This document shows, piece by piece, positions 7,431 through 14,050 of a DNA stretch of 16,979 nt. Below the pieces are notes generated by a model. It was not told the origin of the DNA and made no database searches. It saw only the letters and a list, made by a program, of their open reading frames with translations. Position 1 is the first letter of the stretch; every line of letters begins with the position of its first letter. Both the position numbers and the translations under genes were made by a program. This DNA comes from Chloroflexota bacterium (lineage in GTDB: Bacteria; Chloroflexota; Dehalococcoidia; E44-bin15): the NCBI GenBank assembly GCA_015222405.1, contig JADFVG010000028.1, forward strand, positions 1 to 16,979. The letters run 5' to 3'.

Positions 7431-7841
7431 CTAGAAGTGAACCTCCATTGCCCTTGGGGGGCATGCCAGCACACAGAGTTCGCAGGCGGTGCACTTATCG
7501 GGATAAAAATTCACCCGCCTGGTGGTAGGATCGAGGGCCAGGGCACCTGTAGGGCATATAGCGACACAAGCCCCACAGTGAGTGCACCTAGCCTCGTTGC
7601 GAATGACGTCCTGACCCAGGGATTGAATCCTGACCCCTGCTTCCGTGAGATAGCGGATGCCTTTGTCGTAGTCCTTTCGTGCGCCGCTTAGTTCCAGGAC
7701 CAGAAGCCCCTCCTCCTTTGGTGTCACCGATGCCTTGAGGATATTGAGCACCAGGTTATGATCCTTAACCAGGTGGTAGATTATCGGTTTCTCCACCAGA
7801 CGAGGGGGAAAATGTAACACTACCCTTTTAGCAACAGTCAT
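7431..7841 (-). CDS. NIL-domain ferredoxin (two 4Fe-4S) of homocysteine biosynthesis
   Basis: This gene encodes 136 residues. Residues 1-78 form a NIL domain (KRVVLHFPPRLVEKPIIYHLV at the start), the small domain also found at the C terminus of methionine ABC-transporter ATPases. Residues 80-136 are a two-cluster ferredoxin with C86, C89, C92, C96 and C117, C120, C123, C127. The family acts with DUF39 in sulfide-dependent homocysteine synthesis; electron delivery during persulfide reduction is the accepted suggestion. The start follows GGAGG with 9-base spacing and lies 15 bases after the DUF39 stop. The order DUF39, NIL-ferredoxin, COG2122 in one operon makes the assignment strong. Confidence 0.93.
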   Translation of the reverse strand: MTVAKRVVLHFPPRLVEKPIIYHLVKDHNLVLNILKASVTPKEEGLLVLELSGARKDYDKGIRYLTEAGVRIQSLGQDVIRNEARCTHCGACVAICPTGALALDPTTRRVNFYPDKCTACELCVLACPPRAMEVHF

Positions 7842-7856
7842 TTTTTCCGACCTCCA

Positions 7857-9065
7857 TTACTCCTCTATGGGACGCTCCTGCAACGGCTTGAAGGTTATCC
7901 CCGCCTCCACCCCGGGCAATGGCGCCACTGGATCGGTGAGCAGGAACTCCCCTTTCTGTATCCATTCTTTGAGCGTATTGGCGATCTCCACCGCCTTGGG
8001 ATAGCTGGAAAGCGAGGCGGTGGGTACCTCCTTCCCTTGAATTGGTATCCTTCCGCTCTTCAGCTCGCCGTAGCTCACCTCCCCCAGTATATCCGGGCTT
8101 CGCTGGGGATAGGCCTCAGAGTAATCCACGATGGGTGCGAAGATATCCTCATCCTTCACCGTGGTATAGCGCAGTATCTCCTCGGAGAGGATGGGTATCG
8201 GCACTCCGATGCCTACGGTCAAGGTGCAACCATAGCCAAGCATGCTGGTTCCCACCAGCCACTGGGGCTTCATCTGCTTCAGGTCACCGATCACCGCCAG
8301 AGTCCCCGCCCCTGTTCTCGGCACCCCGTTATCTGAGCGGGGCACGCTGGGGTTATGCTGAGTTCCATGCCAGGCCACATAACCGATCCCACCGCCGAGG
8401 AATATCCTGGTCCCGATGCCGATGGTCTTATAATAGGGGTCATTGAATAGCGGAGAGAGCTGGCCTGCTGTGGAGTAGTTGGCATTCCCCAGGTTGGACT
8501 TCAGCACCCCCATATAGGTATAGAGAGTCCTATCGGAGAGGTTCACCGCCACGTTGTAATTCTGGTAGGCATTTCTGATGTCGAACAGCACCGCCTCATT
8601 CATGTCCTTTATGTTGATCCAGGTTTCAAGTCTCTTCCTCGGGTAGCAATCTGTGCCGTAGGCGGTTACCGCTAGCCTTACATCTTTGCCTGCCACCAGC
8701 TCCTCTATGACATGACCGCCACCATAGTTGAAGGGACCGGGATGAACCCTGTTCCTGGGGTCATCGTCGGGTAGGGCAGTGGCACCGAGAAAGATGTCCA
8801 CCGCGGCAAGGCCGGTATAGACGGGGACGTCGTTGAGGTAGGCTCTGCCACCGCCGACTTTTATCTTTGGCTTGGAGTGTCCCAGGTTGAAGTAGGCGCC
8901 CGAGGAACACATGGGGCCAAAGGTTCCCGTGGTTACCACGTCCACCTCTTGTGCAGCCTTCTCCACGCCTTTCTTCTTCACTAGGTCGATCACTTCCTCG
9001 GCTGTTACCACTACAGCCTGCCCCTTGCGAATCTTTTCATTGATTTCGGCAATAGTTTTCGTCAA
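7857..9065 (-). CDS. homocysteine biosynthesis protein (DUF39/COG1900)
   Basis: This gene encodes 402 residues from a TTG start at 9063-9065; GGAGGTGGAGAGAG precedes it and no better start lies upstream. The family converts aspartate semialdehyde and sulfide to homocysteine by a route that bypasses O-acylhomoserine. Candidate persulfide-forming cysteines are C53 in GPMCSSGAYF, C140 in GTDCYPRKR and C280 in LGYGCTLT; two cysteines are reported as essential in the Methanosarcina protein, and C53 and C140 are my best matches. Glycine-rich segments such as FLGGGIGYV (222-230) are typical. Unlike many archaeal members there is no C-terminal pair of CBS domains. It sits 49 bases after cysE and 15 before the NIL-ferredoxin. 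Confidence 0.93.
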   Translation of the reverse strand: MTKTIAEINEKIRKGQAVVVTAEEVIDLVKKKGVEKAAQEVDVVTTGTFGPMCSSGAYFNLGHSKPKIKVGGGRAYLNDVPVYTGLAAVDIFLGATALPDDDPRNRVHPGPFNYGGGHVIEELVAGKDVRLAVTAYGTDCYPRKRLETWINIKDMNEAVLFDIRNAYQNYNVAVNLSDRTLYTYMGVLKSNLGNANYSTAGQLSPLFNDPYYKTIGIGTRIFLGGGIGYVAWHGTQHNPSVPRSDNGVPRTGAGTLAVIGDLKQMKPQWLVGTSMLGYGCTLTVGIGVPIPILSEEILRYTTVKDEDIFAPIVDYSEAYPQRSPDILGEVSYGELKSGRIPIQGKEVPTASLSSYPKAVEIANTLKEWIQKGEFLLTDPVAPLPGVEAGITFKPLQERPIEE

Positions 9066-9114
9066 CTCTCTCCACCTCCACAGGTTTGAAATTCCTTTAT
9101 CCTACCTTCGCCTG

Positions 9115-9834
9115 CTATCCATGCGCCATGCTTTGATCCTCACGTGATTGCGGCGGCTCCTTTGGTGGCTCGTCCTCCGCTGGGACACCATGAACCTTGA
9201 GCGATTGCTCCAACCTTTTCAGGCGCTGGGCTAAATGCTCTTGCTCCTCGAGGACGTGCTTGATTGCCTCACTTACCGGGTCGGGCAATCTCCCATGTTC
9301 CAGATCCAATACCGCCCTTCTTTCCTCGGCCACTGCCCGCCCCGGCACACCGACCACGGTAGCCCCTGGCGGCACTGACTGCACCACTACCGAGCCAGCA
9401 CCGATTCTAGCCCCATCCTCAATAGTAATGGGGCCAAGGAGTGTTGCCCCGGCTCCAATAACCACATTGTTGCCTATGGTGGGGTGGCGCTTCTTCTTCT
9501 CCAGGGTTGTTCCCCCCAGCACTACCCCCTGGTAGAGAAGCACATCATCCCGGATCTCAGCAGTCTCCCCGATGACCACCCCCATTCCATGGTCGATGAA
9601 GAAGCGGTGGCCAATGCTGGCTCCAGGGTGAATCTCGATTCCAGTGGCGAATCGGCTGAGTTGAGAGAGGAGGCGACCGAGAAAGCGAAGCCTATGCCGC
9701 CAGAGGAAATGGGCCAGGCGATGAAGCCACAGGGCGTGAAGTCCTGGATAGCAACAGAGGACTTCCCAGGTACTCCTCGCCGCTGGGTCTTTGGCAAAGG
9801 TGGTTCGAATGTCCTCTCTTAACATCTTGAACAT
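9115..9834 (-). CDS. cysE: serine O-acetyltransferase
   Basis: This gene encodes 239 residues. It acetylates serine with acetyl-CoA, the first step of cysteine synthesis. A short N-terminal helical region (1-60) is followed by a left-handed beta-helix of hexapeptide repeats (about 65-165). FIDHGMGVVIGETAEI contains His 82, matching the catalytic histidine of CysE; KKRHPTIG contains His 117, the substrate-binding histidine; VGVPGRAV closes the helix. The compact N terminus is the short EpsC-like form. The last 70 residues form an unusual tail: a charged coiled-coil-like helix (EAIKHVLEEQEHLAQRLKRL) and a Pro/Glu-rich end, in place of the short tail that usually docks into CysK. The gene begins 18 bases after cysK with GAGG as ribosome binding site. 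Confidence 0.94.
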   Translation of the reverse strand: MFKMLREDIRTTFAKDPAARSTWEVLCCYPGLHALWLHRLAHFLWRHRLRFLGRLLSQLSRFATGIEIHPGASIGHRFFIDHGMGVVIGETAEIRDDVLLYQGVVLGGTTLEKKKRHPTIGNNVVIGAGATLLGPITIEDGARIGAGSVVVQSVPPGATVVGVPGRAVAEERRAVLDLEHGRLPDPVSEAIKHVLEEQEHLAQRLKRLEQSLKVHGVPAEDEPPKEPPQSREDQSMAHG

Positions 9835-9852
9835 TATCCTGACCTCAGTTGC

Positions 9853-10779
9853 TTACTCCTGGAAAAGCGAGGTGGTTAAGTAGCGCTCCCCGGCATCGGG
9901 GAGAATTACGACGATGAGCTTACCCTTGTTCTCAGGCCTGCTCGCCACCTCCAGCGCGGCCCAGGTTGCCGCTCCTGAGGATATGCCGCCCAATATCCCC
10001 TCCTCTTTAGCCAATCTCCTTGTGGTCGTGATCGCATCTTCAGTGGTAACGGTGATCACCTCATCAATCAGGTCCATCCTCAGCACCTGGGGTATGAATC
10101 CGGCGCCAATGCCTTGGATCTGGTGTCGGCCGGGCTTGCCTCCGGAGAGAACGGGGGAATCCGTCGGCTCCACGGCAATGGCTCGAAAGCCTGGTTTTCT
10201 CCTCTTTATCGCCTCGGCCACCCCAGTGATTGTGCCCCCGGTGCCGACACCGCAAACCAGGATATCCACCTTGCCCTCTGTGTCTCTCCAGATCTCCCTG
10301 GCCGTGGTTTCCCGGTGTATCTGGGGATTGGCTGGGTTTCGGAACTGTTGCGGCATAAAGGAATTTGGCGTCTTGGCAACCAGTCTCTCTGCCGCTCTCA
10401 GTGCCCCTCTCATCCCCTCTGCCCCTGGGGTTAACAGCAGCTCGGCGCCGAAGGCAGCCAGGATCCTTCTTCGCTCCAGGGACATGTTATCGGGCATGGT
10501 GAGGATCAATCGATAGCCCCGAGCAGCGCAGACGAAGGCGAGAGCGATCCCTGTATTTCCGCTGGTAGGCTCGATGATTACTGTGCCTTCCTTGATCGCA
10601 CCCATCCTTTCCGCAGCCATGATCATCGAGACCCCAACCCTGTCCTTGACGCTGGCACAGGGGTTGCAAAACTCGAGCTTGGCCAGAATTTCTGCCCCCA
10701 GACCGTGGCTCATTTTCTTCAGCCTGACAAGAGGGGTATTTCCCACCACCTCGGTAATATCCTGGGCAACCCGCGGCAT
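9853..10779 (-). CDS. cysK: cysteine synthase (O-acetylserine sulfhydrylase)
   Basis: This gene encodes 308 residues, the usual length. It forms cysteine from O-acetylserine and sulfide using PLP. The PLP lysine is K45 in NPCASVKDR, the substrate loop is PTSGNTG (71-77), the phosphate-binding loop is GVGTGGTITG, and the C terminus has GISSGAA and PDAGERYLTT. The ATG follows GGAGGAAG and lies about 20 bases behind the predicted transcription start. It is the first gene of the five-gene sulfur operon, directly upstream of its partner cysE. O-phosphoserine sulfhydrylase activity cannot be ruled out by motif alone, but the linked cysE argues for O-acetylserine. Confidence 0.95.
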   Translation of the reverse strand: MPRVAQDITEVVGNTPLVRLKKMSHGLGAEILAKLEFCNPCASVKDRVGVSMIMAAERMGAIKEGTVIIEPTSGNTGIALAFVCAARGYRLILTMPDNMSLERRRILAAFGAELLLTPGAEGMRGALRAAERLVAKTPNSFMPQQFRNPANPQIHRETTAREIWRDTEGKVDILVCGVGTGGTITGVAEAIKRRKPGFRAIAVEPTDSPVLSGGKPGRHQIQGIGAGFIPQVLRMDLIDEVITVTTEDAITTTRRLAKEEGILGGISSGAATWAALEVASRPENKGKLIVVILPDAGERYLTTSLFQE

Positions 10780-10802
10780 CAGCTTCCTCCGATATACTGG
10801 TT

Positions 10803-10831
10803 ATTCTAGCCAAAATATCACACAATAGCAA
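10803..10831 (-). promoter_or_regulatory. sigma70 promoter of the cysK-cysE-DUF39-NIL-COG2122 operon
   Basis: Read on the minus strand, TTGCTA (10831-10826) and TAGAAT (10808-10803) are separated by 17 bases. Transcription would start near 10796, about 17 bases before the cysK ATG, leaving just enough room for the ribosome binding site. Neither hexamer is perfect, but the spacing is ideal. Confidence 0.6.
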
Positions 10832-10887
10832 CTTTGCCAAGGGATGTGCTTTTGGGCATTGCATAAAGATGGAGGAGGAATTAAAAT

Positions 10888-10893
10888 TATAAT
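10888..10893 (+). promoter_or_regulatory. possible -10 element upstream of the sufC-like gene
   Basis: A perfect TATAAT lies 39 bases before the sufC ATG within an AT-rich stretch. I find no convincing -35 box at 16-18 bases; the nearest TTGCAT (10859-10864) is 23 bases away. An activator-dependent promoter is possible, as is a chance match. Confidence 0.3.
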
Positions 10894-10931
10894 TGGTTGT
10901 GGTTGGGCTAGTCTTTATTGGAGGTGGGGAT

Positions 10932-11663
10932 ATGTTAGAAATCGAAGGCCTGAGTGTGGAGGTAGAGGGCAAGGGGATAGTCCATGACATTAGCGTTAAC
11001 GTCGACATTGGTGAGACCCTTGTTCTTTTTGGTCCCAACGGCAGCGGCAAGACTACGCTGCTGATGGCGATAATGGGCTTCCCTCGCTATCGGGTGACAA
11101 AGGGCAGGATTGTTTTCAAGGGCCAGGATATAACCCATCTGCCCGTGGATGAGCGGGCCAGAATGGGTATTGGCATCCTCTTTCAGCGTCCCCCGGTGGT
11201 GCGAGGGGTGAAGATGAGGGAGATGGTGCGGGCTTGCCTTGGCGAAAGGGAAGACGGTTATGTTATCGATGAGATGGCGCAGAGGTTAAACCTGGTTGAC
11301 CTCTTAGATCGGGAGGTGAACTATGGGTTTTCCGGCGGCGAGGTCAAGCGCTCCGAGCTTCTGCAACTGATGGCCCAGAGCCCGGAATTCATCCTTCTTG
11401 ATGAGCCTGATTCAGGGGTCGATCTGGTCAACATTTCCCTGGTGGGGGAGATGATCAACGAGCTTTTGCAGGAGGATCGGATGCGCAGTAGAACCAAATC
11501 TGGCCTCATCATCACCCACACCGGACATATCCTGGATTATGTCAATGCCGATCGGGCTTGTGTCCTTCTCTATGGCGGCATTTGGTGTCGCGGGAATCCG
11601 AGGCAGATTTTGTCCAGCATAAAGACTCACGGCTATGAGGGATGTGCAGTATGCCAGAAGTAG
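10932..11663 (+). CDS. sufC: SufC/SmsC-like ABC ATPase of Fe-S cluster assembly
   Basis: This gene encodes 243 residues, starting at the ATG after a strong GGAGGTGGGG. It is a soluble ABC ATPase with Walker A GPNGSGKT (34-41), Q-loop Gln 85 (LFQRPP), signature FSGGE (133-137), Walker B FILLDEPD (153-160) and switch His 196 (IITHTG). The signature segment GFSGGEVKRSELLQ and the DSGVD after Walker B are the SufC pattern; SufC works with SufB/SufD scaffolds and uses ATP to drive their rearrangement. It has no membrane partner here, and the gene overlaps a SufB/SufD-like scaffold by 13 bases. The C terminus carries two extra cysteines (GCAVC, 238 and 241) whose role is unknown. Confidence 0.92.
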   Translation: MLEIEGLSVEVEGKGIVHDISVNVDIGETLVLFGPNGSGKTTLLMAIMGFPRYRVTKGRIVFKGQDITHLPVDERARMGIGILFQRPPVVRGVKMREMVRACLGEREDGYVIDEMAQRLNLVDLLDREVNYGFSGGEVKRSELLQLMAQSPEFILLDEPDSGVDLVNISLVGEMINELLQEDRMRSRTKSGLIITHTGHILDYVNADRACVLLYGGIWCRGNPRQILSSIKTHGYEGCAVCQK

Positions 11664-12886
11664 CAAGATCTAAAGCAGCTAGGGAGAGAGCGGAAAGGGC
11701 ACGGGAAAAGGCCGCTTCCCTGGGGGATGACATCGATCTCGATGCCTACTCCAAGGTTGCTAAGGAGCATCCTTATCAAGATGACCCCTCTCGCCTCCCG
11801 CTGGAAACCAAGGAGCGCATGCTGGAGACAGGGGTGATACTGGATGATTCTTCTCAGCGGTCGGGCACCTTCCTCCAGGTAGACCACTCAGTGATCCATA
11901 GCAAAGCGGGGCAGGAGGGGCTGGAGGTGATGAGCAGCCAGGAGGCTTTGGAGAAACATCCTTGGCTCTCGGATTACTGGTGGCGAGCGGTAGCTGTTGA
12001 CGCCGATAAATTCACTGCCCAGGCGGAACTCCATCAGACTCATGGCTATTTCATACGGGCACTTCCTGGGGTAAAGGCCATCCAGCCGATTCAGGCATGC
12101 CTTTACCTCGCCCAGCATGGTTTGGCCCAGAACGTGCATAACCTGATCATCGCCGAGGAGGGCTCGGAGCTACACATCATTACCGGCTGTGCCACCGCAC
12201 CGATCGAGCAGGAGGGCCTTCACATCGGGATTTCTGAGTTCTATGTCAAGAAGGGGGCCAAGCTGACCTTCACCATGATCCACAATTGGGCACCCAAGAT
12301 GGCGGTGCGCCCTCGCAGCGGGATAATTATTGAGGAAGGCGGCGTGTTTTTAAGCAATTATATGTGCCTCAAGCCGGTGCGCACCTTGCAGATGTACCCT
12401 ACGGCGCAATGCCTTGGTGAGGATGCCCTGGTGCGCTTCAACAGCGTTCTCGTTGCCGCTCCGGGCACACTAATGGATGTCGGTTCTCGGGCGATCCTCG
12501 CCGCCAGGGGAAGCAGGGCTGAGGTTGTGTCACGGGCGATCACCACCGGAGGCACTATCATCGCCCGTGGTCACCTGGTGGGTCAGGTTGCCCCGGTCAA
12601 GGGGCATCTGGAGTGCCGGGGGCTGATCCTCTCCGAGGAGGGGAGAATACACGCCATCCCCGAGCTTGAGGGTTTGGTTGAGGGGGTGGACCTATCCCAT
12701 GAGGCAGCGGTGGGTAAAATCGCTGAGGAGGAGATAGAGTACCTCATGGCGCGGGGGCTTTCCCGTGACCAAGCGATAGCCGCCATCGTAAGGGGATTCT
12801 TGAGCGTTGACATCGAGGGCCTGCCGCCTCAGCTTGAGGCCGAGCTCCAGCGCGCTGTGGACCTCAGCGAGAAAGAGCTCCTCTAA
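11651..12886 (+). CDS. SufB/SufD-like Fe-S cluster assembly scaffold (SmsB-like)
   Basis: This gene encodes 411 residues from the ATG at 11651, spaced 8 bases from GAGGGA; the ATG at 11642 touches that site and is less likely. The SufB/SufD signature is clear: a beta-helix core, then GHLECRGLIL with Cys 322, RIHAIPELE with His 334, and the C-terminal helical block SHEAAVGKIAEEEIEYLMARGLS (from about 349). Cys 322 and nearby acidic residues are candidate cluster ligands by analogy with SufB; Cys 180 (ITGCATA) is also notable. One scaffold plus SufC, without SufD, SufS, SufU or SufE, matches the minimal SUF-like (SMS) organisation known from methanogens and other anaerobes. It overlaps sufC, so the two are translationally coupled. 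Confidence 0.92.
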   Translation: MPEVARSKAARERAERAREKAASLGDDIDLDAYSKVAKEHPYQDDPSRLPLETKERMLETGVILDDSSQRSGTFLQVDHSVIHSKAGQEGLEVMSSQEALEKHPWLSDYWWRAVAVDADKFTAQAELHQTHGYFIRALPGVKAIQPIQACLYLAQHGLAQNVHNLIIAEEGSELHIITGCATAPIEQEGLHIGISEFYVKKGAKLTFTMIHNWAPKMAVRPRSGIIIEEGGVFLSNYMCLKPVRTLQMYPTAQCLGEDALVRFNSVLVAAPGTLMDVGSRAILAARGSRAEVVSRAITTGGTIIARGHLVGQVAPVKGHLECRGLILSEEGRIHAIPELEGLVEGVDLSHEAAVGKIAEEEIEYLMARGLSRDQAIAAIVRGFLSVDIEGLPPQLEAELQRAVDLSEKELL

Positions 12887-13063
12887 TTGCAAACTTTAAC
12901 TGACCTCGATCAGGCCTCTTCAGTCCTGAGTCAGCACCTTCAACTTGCCCTGTTGAGCAACATCATCTATACTTTTCCCCTGGAACTGGATTAACCAGCT
13001 ACCCATGTATTATACTAATGTTCTGTGTCACATTTATAGGTATGGACTCATTGAGGAGGTTAT
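12887..13063 (+). other. intergenic region upstream of the ROK kinase gene
   Basis: This 177-base region holds a short inverted repeat TCAGG/CCTGA (about 12909-12928) and TCAAC/GTTGA (about 12940-12956), neither followed by a T tract, so no clear terminator for the suf genes. A TATACT -10 box is annotated separately. No gene is seen. Confidence 0.5.
13011..13016 (+). promoter_or_regulatory. candidate -10 element for the ROK kinase gene
   Basis: TATACT is the same -10 sequence as that at 109-114. The expected -35 region contains only weak matches (GGATTA or GATTAA around 12988-12994). Transcription would begin near 13023, leaving a 40-base leader with the strong site GAGGAGGT (13053-13060). 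Confidence 0.35.
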
Positions 13064-14047
13064 ATGAAGTCTTCAAACAAGCAGGGGCAATTGATTTTGG
13101 GGATTGATCTCGGTGGGAGCAAGATCAGTGCCATAGTGGCGGACGCCAAGGTCGATATTAAAGCCCGCGACGGTAGGGATACCTGCGCTGAGCAGGGGCC
13201 TGAGGAAGTCATAGGGCGGGTGATTCAGTCGATCAAACAGGTGATGGCCTCCCCCCGAGTGACATCGCCAGCTAACATTGCTGGCATCGGGATTGGAGTT
13301 GCCGGTTTCTGTGAGGTCGCCAGCGGCGTGATTACCTCCGCTCCAAACCTCCCCGGTTGGGTCAATGTCCCTCTAAGAGATATCATCCAGCGGGAATTTG
13401 GCCTTCCTACCTGCCTGGATAACGATGTTACCGTTGCTGCCTTGGGTGAGCATCGCTTTGGGGCAGGGGTAGGCATTGATAATCTTATTTATGTCGGCGT
13501 GGGCACAGGAATCGGTGGCGGGATAATAGTCAATGGCCAGCTTTATCGTGGCACATCGGGCACCGCTGGGGAGATAGGACACATGATTATCGATGACCAG
13601 GGGCCTCGCTGTAACTGCGGCAACCTCGGCTGCTGGGAGGCCTTCGCCTCGGGGACGGCCCTGACCGCAGCAGCGGTGAGACAGATCGAGGCAGGGGTTC
13701 AAACCACCATTTTGAGCTTTGCTAACGGCGATCTCAACAAGGTAAGCGCCCACACCGTCTTCCTGGCTGCCGAGCAGGGCGATAAATTGGCCAGCGACTT
13801 AATTCGGCGCACTGGCTACTATCTGGGGGTGGGTCTGGTCAACCTGATCAATATCTTCAACCCCGAGCTCATCTTGATTGGGGGTGGATTATCTCAGATG
13901 GGTCAGCTACTTTTAGCCCCGGCGGCGGAAGTGGTCAAGGAGCGCGCCATTGAGCTGCCAGCCAAGGCTGTGCGTATTGAGATAGGTCGGCTGGGGACTG
14001 ATGCCGGTGTTTTGGGGGCAGTGGCCCTGGTGCTGGATGCAGATTGA
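13064..14047 (+). CDS. ROK-family sugar kinase, probably glucokinase
   Basis: This gene encodes 327 residues. Visible are the N-terminal ATP-phosphate motif DLGGSK (15-20), the sugar-binding GWVNVPL (98-104), LDNDVTVAALGE with the likely catalytic Asp 121, a glycine-rich GVGTGIGGGI (145-154), GEIGHM (169-174), and the zinc motif CNCGNLGCWE with C183, C185 and C190 plus His 173. This set is the bacterial glucokinase branch of ROK. Sequence alone does not settle glucose versus another hexose or N-acetylmannosamine. No DNA-binding domain precedes the kinase, so it is not a NagC/XylR-type repressor. Start ATG follows GAGGAGGT. Its stop lies 3 bases from the stop of the convergent molybdopterin gene. 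Confidence 0.88.
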   Translation: MKSSNKQGQLILGIDLGGSKISAIVADAKVDIKARDGRDTCAEQGPEEVIGRVIQSIKQVMASPRVTSPANIAGIGIGVAGFCEVASGVITSAPNLPGWVNVPLRDIIQREFGLPTCLDNDVTVAALGEHRFGAGVGIDNLIYVGVGTGIGGGIIVNGQLYRGTSGTAGEIGHMIIDDQGPRCNCGNLGCWEAFASGTALTAAAVRQIEAGVQTTILSFANGDLNKVSAHTVFLAAEQGDKLASDLIRRTGYYLGVGLVNLINIFNPELILIGGGLSQMGQLLLAPAAEVVKERAIELPAKAVRIEIGRLGTDAGVLGAVALVLDAD

Positions 14048-14050
14048 ATT

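Noticed and set aside
10487..11050. 187-codon minus-strand open frame across the cysK-sufC intergenic region
   Set aside because: It overlaps cysK in another frame, spans both promoter regions, and gives a Ser/Pro/Thr-rich product without a family match.
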